A stretch of DNA of 64,000 nucleotides, taken from positions 6,047,506 to 6,111,505 of the forward strand of contig NC_061770.1 of assembly GCF_022458985.1 (NCBI RefSeq), in the 5' to 3' direction. Under the pieces are notes generated by a model. The model was not told where the DNA came from. It worked only from the letters and a program-made list of their open reading frames with translations, and did not search any database. Origin of the DNA: Mugil cephalus. Its lineage: Eukaryota > Chordata > Actinopteri > Mugiliformes > Mugilidae. The position numbers and the translations under genes were made by a program. Shown in pieces: positions 25,293-38,000 of this stretch (its first letter is position 1; each line of letters opens with the position of its first letter).

Positions 25293-28200
25293 TTACACTT
25301 TTCCAAATCTTTCGGCACGCTTCATTTTTTTCGCCTGTAGAAAACAAAAGGAAGACAGACGTTAATATGTGGCCATTAACTTTTATGTGGCATGGGGATA
25401 AAATTGAACTCAACATTGGAAATAATAAAAAGGTACCTCGACGTCGGCGGCACCGGCTGAACCTGCACTTGTTAAGATCCCAAACCGCTCCTTGCGCTTC
25501 TTCAGTTTCTCATCCTCTTCAATCTGAAAAAAACAAAACAGGTTTGTGTCATGTTAATATGTTGATGCACATTTATTATATCTGCTAGTGGATGATCACA
25601 TTATCCAGTAATCAAGCCAACATGTTCTTCTTCATGGAGTTCACTTTGACATCTTCAAAGCGTCGACTACAAAATTGTTTCTAAAAATGTTTTGTTGAAG
25701 TTGAAGTCAGAACTTGTCAAAACATTGTGAAGTTTTCAATAGTTGCTTTGTTTTTCCTCAGAGTCGCTCATAAATACATTTATTTGATACAATTTATTGT
25801 TTTCACATTAACTTAAAATGTAGAAATTTCAGCTTTTGATTTTTGTCGCACGTTTTTTTTTTTGCTTCATCATCATATACTGTCAGTTCTTTAGTATGTG
25901 AAAAAATAATGTGGCTGATAATTATCCATTAGGTCATCTTCTGTAAAATTAATTGTTTAATTTATTTAATGAATTTAAATTTTTATTTAACCATTTCTTT
26001 TTGCTTGGTCTCTGACGAGGGTGTGACGTCATGTGTCAAATTTGGAGGTACAATTACACAAACTTACAGTCACCTTTTGTGAAATAGATGAAACGTTCAT
26101 GCCAAATCGTTCCGCTCTCTTCTTCAGCTGATCAACACTTACAGCAGCTTTACTGTTGGCAACAAGACCTGTTCAGGAGACGGAGAAACGACTTCAGATT
26201 AGTGTTTGAAATCTGCACATATCTCCCAGGAAACACTGGATGAAAGCAGGATTTTCATCAGGGAGAACTTTCAAATGTACCGAAGCAAAGACAAATTCTC
26301 AGCTTCAACAGCTGCACCTACACACACTTTAAATGGAAGACAATAAGGTAAACCAACTTTCTTCCAGTTAGAGCTACACCAATTACAAGAGAAATATGCC
26401 AACATGCCAAACAATCACCGGTCGGTCCACACTACTCCACTAGTCACTTAGCAACAGGAAATAAGAGTTTTAGATTTTTATTTTATGCCAATATAGCAGC
26501 TTAGATTCCAGATACTTTGTTAAATATTATTTAAGGTGCAAATAAAGCAGAAAACAACATTTGTACATGATGATTTGCTATAAGTAAAAAATAAGATGTG
26601 CAGGAAGAACGATTTATTCCAAAAACAGCAGCACGGACTGCCGAGGATCATTACAAATATTTACTTATGTGTGTGAATGTGCGTCCACAAATATAAACAC
26701 AAAACCTATAGGACCTGGAGACTCCTATAAACCTATTAACTGCTACAGCTCCACATAATCCGGTGAAACTACCAATGAACGCATTTTCATGATCTCTAAG
26801 CTAAAAGACCGACACGTTCTAAGAAAATTATAATGATAAACCGATTCAATGTGGCTCTGGTCAGAGAAATGAAGAGTGATGACAGACCTGGAGATGGACT
26901 TGCAGCATCAGCGGGTAAACCAAACCTGAGGACAAGGAGACAACCCATGTCAACACACAGTAGTTGTGTTATAATTTTCCTGACGACAGCAGTTATTTTT
27001 TATTTCTGTAGCTAGAAACAACTTTCTTCCTCAAACAATGATTTAATAGCTTGTTGTGATTAATAAAATAGCTAGTGGTTGTGTTCTATTTCAGTCAACA
27101 CTCTTGTCATCCGAAACAAATAAAATTGATAATCAAATTTATCAAAGTACATGAAATGAAAAACACACCATCATTTCTTAAAAAGCAGGAAGAGGAAATT
27201 AATACACACTGTAGTAGAAAGAAAGAGAAGCTGCAATAATACCAAGTAAACTTGAACAACGTTACAGCTGCATTTACTGCTCAGTCAGACTCAGCCTTCT
27301 TTAAACAGCAGCTTTCACGCTAACCTTGTAATAAACAAGAGCAACATGTCATCAAAACACTAAACCTGTGGCTGGTCAAAGTTTACCTTGCTGCACGTAT
27401 GGCCTTCTTGCTTTCAGATGATGCCGGCATGTTAAAACGTTCTGCCCTCTTCTGTAGTCTCTGCTCGTGATAAAGTAAGATTAAAACCAGAACATTACAC
27501 ATGGTAAGATTTAAACAGCAGGGAGGGGTAGAGCAGAAAACATACAAGTTGGAGATAAAAATCACAACACTAATGCTACAGAGGGTTGTCCAGGGAAACT
27601 CATGACTCATAAATACTGAGATTGTACAAGCATCAGAGGCGTTGGATAAAGTTTCACCACTCAGTTATTGTTTAGAGCCATCAGCATATAAGAACAGTTT
27701 GGGAAATGGCTTAAAAGTGTAATCTCTCCGAAGAAATGCAGCAGGAAGCAACAGATTAAAATGCTATAAATGACCTTTCACAGAAATTGAATGAAGGTGC
27801 AATTAGTAGTACAGACTGCAAAAGTAACACTGGAAGAAAAAAAAGCAGCTACAAATTCAACAATACTGCAAAAATAATCCTAAACAGATGATTATCATCT
27901 TGTTTACGGTTATTCAATTCACTTTGCTGATGAATGTTTCAAATGTGTTTATCTCTATATAGATTTAGGAGTTCTTACATTAGAGCACACAGACCACAGT
28001 ATTATGCATCACTGATCTCTGTATATATAAAATACACAGACTAAACTGAATGTACTATTACATAGGCTTTGTTGTTTGTGAGCTTTTACAAGAGAGTAAA
28101 AGCACGTTCTACTTACTTCACTGCCAGTTGACGGGGGAGTTATTTTGACCACCTTCTTATCAGCAGGTCTGAAAGCAGAAAAAATTCAAACACATAAAGA

Positions 28201-30406
28201 TCAAAAACCAGACGTGATATACAGACACATTTATACTAAACCTGGTGAACAATGGTTCAGACAGAGTACGTGAAATACTACATGAAAGCATGTTGGACAT
28301 ATTATTTTTAATTTCTGAAAAAATAAAAAAAGTTACACACTTGTCAGAAAACACTTGCGCTGGCCAACAAACAGTCCCACACACAAACCATTGTAGCTGA
28401 TTTCCTGCTGGTTTCCACCATACTTTTTACTGCTTAATAACTTGTCATGCATGTTTAAAATGCTGTTCTTCAGTATAGACTCAACTACCTAAACAACATG
28501 TTTTAAGCATATTTTTTTAGTCCACATTGCCACCTGACCCTTTCATCTTGTAAATCTTGCATCTACTAAAATGTCAGGCTAAAACAACATGTGTTTATAC
28601 ATTGATTCCATCTACCAGGGGATATTACAAACTTCAAACAAAAGTATGTACATTTAGTCAACACTGCCTTATTATCCAAAGACAAGAAGCACAGAAGGTT
28701 GATGAAGACAAACTTACTCCTCACACTCGGCAGGTTCAGAAATCTTGTCCTCTTTTACGTCGTTCGAACTCTCAACTTTAGTGAAGTCCTAAAACAGTGA
28801 ATTAAAAATAAATCCTTCCTTTACAAACATGACCGAGAAAACAGGAAGTTAAACAGCTCATATTGCGATAACAAACAAATAACAAACTTAAACGTAAGGA
28901 AAATTCCAGTACCACTGCATCTTCTGCCAGCACATCATCTACGTCCACATCATCCTCTGTTGTTTGGGAAAAAGACGACAGCAAAAAGAAAAAGAGGCAG
29001 AGACCAGTGAGTTAATCACAATACAAATGCAGAGACAAAGTAAATGAAACGGACGGACACTGGAAATAAAAGCATCTCATTTCATTAGACAAAGAATCTC
29101 AACCTGATCAAATGCATTTCTGACCTCCAACTGCGGTAAATAATGTCAACACAAATATGTTTCCTACTGAGTCTCACCGTGCTCATCCAAGTAGGCTTGG
29201 AGTCGTGCGACTAGTTCCCCTTTGTTTCCCTTGGTCTCCAGACCTCGGGCCTCGCACTCCTGCCTCAATTCAGCAAGCTACAACAGACAATACACAAAAA
29301 ACGTTTTTGGTAACCACTGCTGTTGTGTTTCACGCTGCATTTTGTTGTTTTTCCATCAGACAATGACAATAAAACTTATTCAGTGTCACTGATTTGGACG
29401 AGTAGAAAAAACAAGGTCTTCATGGAGACAGTTTTTGAGTTTTATAAACAAGCCCATAACACAGGACTTCCAGTAGCTGTTTAAACGGGACTGTTATGAA
29501 ATAGCATTATTCAGCTATCTAACGATTATTTTAATGACTAATCAAATGAATATCAATGATAAAAAAAAACTGAAATTACTAAAAAGAATGATTGAATAAT
29601 AAAATACCCATCACGATTGACTGAAGTCCAAAGCAATACATTTAAACTGAAAATAAAATCTAAAATAAATAAATAAATCATCTGAATTGTTTACCCTTGT
29701 CCTCGTTGAACAAAATCAACAGCTGATGAAATGCTTTCTTCTGAACTAACTCTTTGATAAACTCAAGAGTTTCACCCAGGAAACGGTTGAAAAGAGGCGG
29801 TAAAACACGCCGGTCTGATCAACTGAATTATTTAATAGGTGATTAACTCTAAAGCAGGTTGTACTATTGTGAGGCCATTACAAGTTTTTTTTTAATGAAC
29901 TTCAGTAATATGGTTTTGTCGGAAATGGTGACGTGAACTGACTTCGCTACAAACCGAGCGAGTAACTGTGTGTCTGTGTGAACTGTGTTTGGCTGTTTGG
30001 CTAAAGTTCGGATAATTTATAAGACTAAGCCTGTTTAGTTTAATTAAACCAAGAGAGAGTCTCTACGGTACTTTAAATTTAAGAACAATAACCATACGTA
30101 AATAAGTTCTGCGGTCTATCCGTGTTATATTAATAGTAGCGAGCTAAGCTAACGTTGTGATTTTAACGTTAGCTCGACATTAGCCGCAGCTCATTGAACT
30201 CACGCCGGTTATTAGCATTCACACATTGGGCGGACTCTTTTAATACATTAAACTACCCAACTATCCACAACCCCGCTCACTGGTACTAAAACTAACATCG
30301 ATTATAACACTTCCTCTAGGAATAAACCGACCTAATGCAGGCAATAGTGTATATATTTTAATTCACTACCAACCTTCAGCTTGTGCAGCTCTATCACTTC
30401 GGCCAT
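25293..30406 (-). CDS. sarnp: SAP domain-containing ribonucleoprotein (SARNP/CIP29)
   Basis: Nuclear mRNA export factor that binds the helicase DDX39B/UAP56 and joins the TREX complex. Ten coding exons (minus): 30406-30374, 29277-29178, 28956-28913, 28788-28718, 28168-28117, 27460-27387, 26925-26888, 26168-26074, 25523-25437 and 25334-25293. Phases agree throughout and give 211 codons (human 210). An N-terminal SAP domain (about residues 6-44) contains LKLAELRQECEARGLETKG, a nucleic-acid-binding helix-extended-helix. An acidic linker follows (DDVDVDDVLAEDAV), then the family's repeated basic motifs: QKRAERFNMP, KKRAERFGMN, KKRKERFGIL and the terminal KRAERFG, which serve as multivalent DDX39B-binding sites in known members. 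The 38-base exon 26925-26888 is required to keep frame. The start MAEVIELHKLKL matches the family. Confidence 0.95.
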
Positions 30407-30480
30407 CTTTCTTTGTTGATGAATTACTTCCTCCAATCAAAGCGGAGCTGCTCTCCTTCTGAACCCCTCCAATCTCACTG
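30407..30480 (-). promoter_or_regulatory. sarnp: SARNP proximal promoter
   Basis: Immediately upstream of the SARNP ATG are two inverted CCAAT boxes (CCAAT on the plus strand at 30433-30437 and 30469-30473) and a GGAAG ETS-like core on the minus strand. No TATA box is seen. This fits a housekeeping promoter with a short 5' UTR. Confidence 0.45.
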
Positions 30481-30519
30481 GGTTTCTCACAGCGCCACCT
30501 ACTGGATAAACCTGCAGAC

Positions 30520-32750
30520 AATTTACTGAGGTAAATTATCTGGAGCAGAAAGACAAAAACGACCACTACAGCAAATAAATAAATATATCTTTTTGTTTTA
30601 TTCATGCAACAGTATACACCACCTATATATCTATTATATTTTATATTCTTTTATAAACTAAGATTTGACTTATGACATACAGAAAGTTTGCCATACAAGG
30701 GATTTTTGTAGCAGTAGGACACCAGAAACAGGAAATTGTTGGATAAAGGGCATGTATTTAAAGGTTCGTTTAAGTGCATTTCCCATAAAAAGGTTCAGGT
30801 TTCTCAAATGTTGCTTCACTGTTTTCGTTAATTATGTTCATAATTAATTTATCTTTTTGTTGACTCTTGAACCCTGACTTTGTGGAAATAATTAGTGGCA
30901 GAGACTTAAAAATATGAAAAATAGGTCAACCAGTCCTTGTTATAAATTCTCCATCCCGCTTCCTTTTTTGTTTTTATAAGAGAAAGTTGTATCCAGCACC
31001 TGTTCCTTAAAATGCTCTGCTGTGTCCAGATATAGCATCATACACAATGACCTTTGTGATGAGGTTGCATTTAACTTCCTTCTAATGACTCGTCCACATA
31101 CCAGCAATAGCTTTCATATCCTTTTAAATCTTGGCTGGCTCTAAATTCAAGAGTTCATCAACAGCTGACAGTCCTGATGGCAATTCTCAGCCTCCTACGA
31201 GCTTTAATGAATCTATAAAAGCCTAACGACTTAATTTGATCATATCTGTTATTATAGTACAGGCCATTGCCATTAAGTGAATGTCACAGAGCTTGGGATA
31301 TTCAAAGATATAGCCATGATTAAATGGAATAAAACTGTTGTAGCATTGTTGTGTTTTTCTTTTCTGTTACATCACATTTGAGAGAGGGCTGTATTTGAGA
31401 GATGTGGTGCTGGTTCAGACAGGAATGAAAAAAATACACCAGGGCTTAGATAGTAAATTTCATTATTTTACTTTGGAGGAAGATGAAGGCAGGATGATAA
31501 GATTGTTGCCAGGCAACAGGCAGCTAAACATGAGTCATGTGGCACCATGTTCATGTTTTCATCAAATGCAAGAGGCAGGAGAAACTACACCCACAAATTA
31601 AAAAGTGCTCCTTCTTATTTAATGTTCTTTTCTGTTTAATATTTAACAGTACTTTTATTTCATTTTCATTTACTTATTTTTAAAATGTACAGTTTGTATT
31701 AATGAATGTTCATATCAATTCTTCTGTTTTTCTTTTCAGTATTTTTTTATTTTATTATTTTTTTTTTACAATTTTTACATTTATATATTTATATATAATA
31801 TGGTGTAATCAACATTTCTAACATTGTTCATACTTGGCTTGCTTTCAAACGAAACACATGAATATATGTTAGTTTTTTATTGAGCTGCAAATCAGATAGA
31901 ATAAAAGTAGAGTTGTCTCAAAAACTTGACATAAAAGCCTTAAATAGGCTTGTAGTAGCCAATTGTACATTTGATAATTTCTTTTCCAAAATAAAAACGA
32001 CCAAGACAAAGCTTCAGGACCGTGGCCTGTAGACTCAGTGCAGGATGCCACACATGTTAAACCGTCTTTAACATTGCAGTGCCAAAGCCTCCTAATCAGG
32101 TCGAGTCTGGGGCAAAGGTCAGTTTAAGAGTTCACCTGTGTACTATGACACATATTATTAAAGATGCATGTGTTGAGTTTATTAGATTGTTGAATATTGA
32201 GAGTAGGCTGAAGAAAAGATTAAATGAGAAAAACTGAAAAGAATATCTGAAAGAAAATAAATATAAAATATGTGAAGAGTTTGGTAAATATGACTTTGCT
32301 TTCCTGCAGACAGTTACACAAGACATTTGATAGCAATCTCATACCTGCCTGTTCAAGAAGAGGCTATAGCCAGGAAACAATTAGCTTAGCTTCACATGAC
32401 AGAGAACACAAAGTGGACATAGAGAAGCAGCTAGCAAAGAAAATCTGCTGACCAGCACTTACATACAATTATGTATGTAAATGCCACTTAAAAGTGTTTG
32501 TGCCACTTAGAATTTTCTACATTTCTGCATAAGCATGACTTAAAGCATCAGCAAAATGCTTCCTGGAAGCAGACAAAGAGAACCCCATTACATTATGAAT
32601 CAGAAACATCATCACTGATGGACCAAGGACAGTTCTCAAAGAAAATGTCAGGACATCTACAGACCTGAAGCAAACAGTTCATTTGAGGAAACCCAACAAC
32701 ATCTCAGAACTAATGTGGTTCTGTACCAAATCACTGTAGAAAACTGATCA
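30520..32750. other. Intergenic gap, no gene recognised
   Basis: AT-rich sequence between the SARNP promoter and a repeat cluster. It contains T-rich runs (near 31740-31765) and TATATA stretches near 31780-31800. No exon, RNA gene or element was recognised on either strand. Confidence 0.5.
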
Positions 32751-32756
32751 TCACCG

Positions 32757-33125
32757 TCTCTACATTTGAGGTCAGGCTTAAGACTTTCCTTTTTGACAAA
32801 GCTTACAGTTGGAGCTGGACTTACCATCCCTTAGTTATGCTGCTATAGGCCTAGGCTGCAAATTACATCTGACCCAGTCTTCATGGCCTCCTCCAGTTGT
32901 CCACTCCTAGATGAATGATTCACCAACCTGCGACGATTCCTGTTATACTCTCACATAAGATCATCAGCAATGTGTTATATTACTAGACCCTACATGTTTC
33001 CTTCAGCTTGATGCATGTATCTATGACAGAAGTTTGTTTATCTTGTTTCTGCTGTTCTTCTTTTCTCTCTATCTTCTCTGTTTCTACCTGGCTGGCCTTC
33101 AGCAGATGGGTCCCTCCATATGAGC
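32757..33125 (+). repeat. Dispersed teleost repeat, degenerate
   Basis: Two segments match, from memory, a repeat found throughout fish genomes and transcripts: CTTTCCTTTTTGACAAAGCT followed by CCATCCCTTAGTTATGCTGC, and later CAGCAGATGGGTCCCTCCAT. The intervening part is diverged and the usual ending (an AAGGTTTCTTCCTG-like phrase) is missing, so the copy is 3'-truncated and old. The superfamily was not assigned. Confidence 0.65.
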
Positions 33126-33349
33126 TACATAAAAAGGAAAATCTGTTTTAAATTATTTTTTTGTTGTTGTTGCTTTGTTTTGTTTTGTTTTTTGCAGTAA
33201 CAGCAAAGTGCAGAAAATCCTGAGGAGCGCAAATTCCTTTGTAGTGGCACAGTAAGTTCAAACTGTTTCACAACAAGTTGTGTTTTTACATGTGATTGTG
33301 TCTCAGACATTAAGCACTGTTTTCCAGTCTTGGCGCAAAGATTATTTTT

Positions 33350-33610
33350 TTAGGGGCAAAATATTTTGGAAACAACCAGATGGATTGACCTAAGATTTAA
33401 CACGTTCACAGTCTCCTGAGGATAAGCTGTAAAAAGTGTGAACTCATTTAGTGCTTTAGTTTAAGTCTAAATATCTGATTAGCATTGGCTCCACTGTAGC
33501 ATGCTAGCGTTAGCATGCTAACAAGCACAGCTAAGATGCTGAATTTAACACCTGTTAAACATTACATTGTCAACGCTACAGTAATTCACAGTGTTAGCAT
33601 TAGCCCTGGT
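33350..33610 (+). repeat. Dispersed teleost repeat of the AGCATGCTAGC type
   Basis: The order CCAGATGGATTG, a CTGAGGATAA-like phrase, TAGCATGCTAGCGTTAGCAT, and ACCTGTTAAACATTACATTG follows the layout of a widespread fish repeat recalled from many teleost loci. This copy is shortened and diverged. A smaller relative lies in PMEL intron 6 at 39479-39575. Confidence 0.55.
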
Positions 33611-33926
33611 TTATCCCACAGTCAGCCGTCCTGTCTCTACTGTGCTGAGGTGCTTTCTGTTCAGTTTTCTTTGACTTCACGTCACAGATCTGTGCATGTT
33701 AGAGATGAGGCCCACATGGAGTTACAGGGTTCAACAGATGAAGCAGGTTTGAACAGGATTTGCTGTGAATGCTGACATTGTTTCAAAAGAGGTTTAAACA
33801 ATGTCACAGTTTGGCATATGATATGGAGACAAAAAATCTTTCACCAGAGTGACTTTAAAGAGCCGGACAAAGCCGGATGAATTTAGGGAGTCACAAGTGC
33901 TTCAATAATCCTCATTAACGCTGCAT

Positions 33927-33953
33927 TCCTCTCTCTCTCTCTCTTTTTTTTTC
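33927..33953. repeat. (CT)n tract followed by T run
   Basis: A simple pyrimidine microsatellite in the SARNP-PMEL intergenic region. A short (AAAAG)n tract lies nearby at about 34548-34573. Confidence 0.85.
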
Positions 33954-34835
33954 TCCATCTCTTAGCGATATGTGTGACCTACTGTTCAAAGAAGTCACAG
34001 AAATAAAAATTTCCTAAGCACAAATGTGTATCTATATATTCAATATATTAAAAATAATTCTTTATTATGAATGAAGTATGCGTTTTCAGTCTATGCAACT
34101 GTTACACACAGAACTCTTTTATGTTTGCCAAGATGTGCATTTGGGGTCTGATAATCATCAGCAGCAACATGAATTAAATCCTCACATAATTGGAATAATA
34201 AGAAAGGCTTCCCAAAATGGGTCAGGTGACTTTAGTTGAGATTTAGGCGAGCTTTTATGTTTCTGGTATTGCTAGCCATGCAACAACACACATGATTTAC
34301 GATACTGTTAGACATATGACCTAAACAGCAAATCATTTATTTCAATAAAAATGTGTATATTTTGATTGTTTCTTTATTATTTTAGATGCTTTGCAGTAAC
34401 AGAAATGTCTTTTGTGTTTGATTCAAGACTGGTGTATTAGAATGCATTTGTTTTCACTGGCGTACCTAATGAGCTGGAAAACATTTATTTAGGGATAACC
34501 TGCTAATAACACAAAGAAAACTATTGCATGCATGGAACAAAATGAAACAAAAAAGAAAAGAAAAGAAAAGAAAATGGGAATATTGTGTTTTTAAGTTTAT
34601 GTTATTAAATAATTAATACAGTGCCAAAATAGAGCAATGCTGTCAGACTCTTATCTGGCTTATCATCTATTACTCTTCACAGTAAACTGTTATAAAACAA
34701 GTTCATTGAAATAAAAAATATTAATGTCTTCCAAATGAAAGATACAACATAAAGTAAGAAAAATCAAAAAAATAAAAACTTTATTTACTTTTAAAAGATT
34801 GCTCTTTTCCAATGTAGGTTATCCGTCTCGTGGTC

Positions 34836-35088
34836 CACGTGGAATTCTGCATTTCTTAGGTGATTATGTGGCACTTTCTCTACTGTACGCACTACTGTAA
34901 TCCCTGAGACGTGCTTATTCTGTAAATACACAAATCTCAGTTGGTCCAGGTGCCCCTAAATCTGACTGGAGGAGGGGCGTTTCTGCTGCTAATACACCAT
35001 GTCGGGTCAGACAGCAGAGAGTTTATAAAGCCGGTTTTCTGATGCCTGCTGCTCATTAAAGGGATATTTAACAAAGACAAGGCTGAAA
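34836..35088 (+). promoter_or_regulatory. pmel: PMEL promoter: E-box, TATA box and 5' UTR
   Basis: A TATA box (TATAAA, 35024-35029) lies 60 bases before the PMEL ATG at 35089, which puts the transcription start near 35055. A palindromic E-box CACGTG lies at 34836-34841, inside CCACGTGG, about 190 bases upstream of the TATA box. CACGTG is the core bound by the pigment-cell factor MITF, a known PMEL activator in vertebrates. Its use here is inferred. Confidence 0.65.
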
Positions 35089-38000
35089 ATGGGGACGTCC
35101 ACTGTGCTGTTGGTGCTGCTGGCAGTGGCTTCACAAACTGTGGCGAGTGAGTTGAGAAAATATTTTTGTAGTTCATAATAATTTGTAAACTGGAATGTGA
35201 CTGCAGAGAATGTAAGACGTGAACATAATATTCACTAAACAGACTCACTGTTAAAAATCTTTAGCAAATATTGGTTTTATTAAGGTTCCTTTTTTTAAGA
35301 TTACACCCTTAAACTGTCACAAATTGCTCAAAGAGACATTACAGATTCTAAGTAAATCATCTGCTGAAATCTCTTTTCTTGATCTCACTTTTCCATTGAG
35401 GTGGGTCATTTACTTATTTAAAGGTGTCAGTGCTGCAATGCAAAAATGATTATTAATTAAAAAAAATACTAGGAAAGTGTCATTTTGTCATATCTTCTAT
35501 CACCGGACTAATGTGTAAGTAGCATTTTATTGCTGAAGATGATTTTTGAATGTATTTTTTAATTGTATTTTTTAGATGATTGCATGTTTTTTTATGTGAA
35601 ATCCTATTCTGTAGAGTAGCAGGTGACTAAAACTGTTAAATTAATAAGGTGCAATATTTTAAATGAATCACAACCAACAACTTCTGAATTTTTTTTTTTT
35701 TTTTTTTAAATTATTAATAAAGTTAATTTCTTAAAATTATCCTATTACCAGATAATTTGTTAATTTTAAGACAATATTTCTCAGTGGGTATTAATTAAAT
35801 CAACTCTTGTCTCATCTTCTACCTTGTTTTCTGATGAGGCGTATAAGATTTTCCTCTTTATTCAACCTTGCGTGAATGTAAATGACCCATCTTTTTGGCC
35901 ATTTCTTATTCAAACTATTTCTAAAGATAGGTTCTCACTCTGTTGAGTCAGTCTAAAAATGATATGCATATGTGCAACAAAATAAAATTGTGACATTGTT
36001 GCTTGTTGTTATAATTCCTCTGAAGAGATCTCCTCTTAAAATTCAGTGTACAAAATTAAATGAATGTGAATTTTGTTCAACAAAATCCATAACCATTACT
36101 TCTAAGTGATTGGAAACAAAATCCTTATTATTATTTGTTTAGCCAGTTAAAGGAAGCACGTGTGTTTCTTCCAGATTCATCAAACCACCTCTTTCGTCTC
36201 AGCTATGAAATTAGTTTTTTTCACAGAACAGTTCCTTAATTAAATGCATGTGAGTGTTGTTTGAAAACAGATCAGCTAAATATGACAAAGTGAGACCTTC
36301 CTTTACACAATGAAGGAACCCGCAGATAAGAACAACACCTAAACGTTTGCCGTTGGCATCAAGTTTGGGCTGAAGGAGGAGCGTGACTAGTCAAAAATAA
36401 TCCAGGCTGAATTCCTGATCAGCTAGTTTTATTATCTACTATAATGTTTAATCCAAATGCAGCCCTGTGACACAGTTAATCTGTGGTAATCACGCACACA
36501 ACTCAGCTGAACATCACATGAGAGGGATTGGGACCAGCGGTTCATACTAGCAATAAGAAAAAACATCATATGGGCACCAGTGGGCACCTTCAACGCCATT
36601 CAAGCCAAGGGTGGTAAATAGTTGAATAGTTACAACACAAGAAGAATATGTATATATGTATATGTATGAAGTTTAGGTAAATCCAAAACAAAATCTGTAA
36701 AAAATTTTCTTCACAGTTTCTAGAGTCTGGTAATATCTAGGAAATAGCAAGTATGACAAAATGTTAATTCAAATTAAAGTGAGATCTTTAGTATCCACAT
36801 GTGGAGTTGCTTTGTGTTGGAACTGTTTCATTATATTCTGATTTTTCAGAGCCAAAAAATCGTTTCACCCGCTATCCATCATGGAACACTAAGATGTACC
36901 CAGTCTGGAAAGATGGAGACCCGCGATACAAAGACGCCTGGAATGGTACAACTGATGTCATGTTGGCAAAATAATCCAATATGGAACATTGTTGCCTTTA
37001 CTCATATTTTTTTGGGACCCCCAAATATTTTTTCCTGACTTCTGCTGCAGGTGGAAGAGTGACCTTCAACGTGGGGAATGATTCACCAACGCTGACTGGA
37101 GCCAGAGTTACCTTCACCATTGACCTGCAGTTTCCCCATAACCAAAAGGTGCAGCCTGATGGAGATGTGGTCTGGGCTGAAGACTGCATAGTGAATGGTA
37201 ACACACAAAATATTTCACCCCCATGACACAATACATTTCCTAAATCCTTATTTATTCAGCACATTTCGAACAATTCAGTGAAATTTAAAGTGACGTGAGT
37301 TTTAAATGGAAACAGTAAAACAACCTGTGACAAAGGCACATAAGATATAAAAGCCGTGAAGAAACAAGATAAAATCATGAAGTATCAACCATTGTAACAA
37401 ACACTCCCCATCTTGACTGCAGTCTTAGGGAAAAGTCTGCAGCTGTACTTGAAAACAGCATCAGCCTTGATTAAAGTGTACGTCATCTAGAAGCCTCAGG
37501 AGTCAAATGGTGCACTCAGTTTTAAGCATTACAGCAACAATAAAGCTTACTTTGCAATAAGAGGGAGTACTTAGGAAAACATTAGTTTTCACACTGAAAA
37601 ATGAAAGTTTTAAGTAAAATATGGTGTTTTGGTGTTAAAATAAGAATCTTTATTCATCCTATTCCTAGAAAATGCCTGCAAAATTATTGTCCTTTTCCAG
37701 CTGAACTGTTTAGTGCCACTTAGCACTACTCTCTAACAGTCACAAACTCTTTCTTCTCTCACAGGAACAAAGCATTTGGAGTCCGAGCCAGTGTACCCAA
37801 TACAGAGCACAGACTGGGAAGCTGTTTTCCCGGACGGCTCACCAATTAAGAAGGACAAGAAGCCGAGTTATGTGTTCGTCTGGAAGACCTGGGGTGAGTG
37901 GAGCTGTGGCCTCTTATTAAATGCTGCTAAAAGACGTGGATATCTGAGGGTCACAGAGTTTATTATGGCAAATGCCATGACCAGAGACACGACCTAGCAT

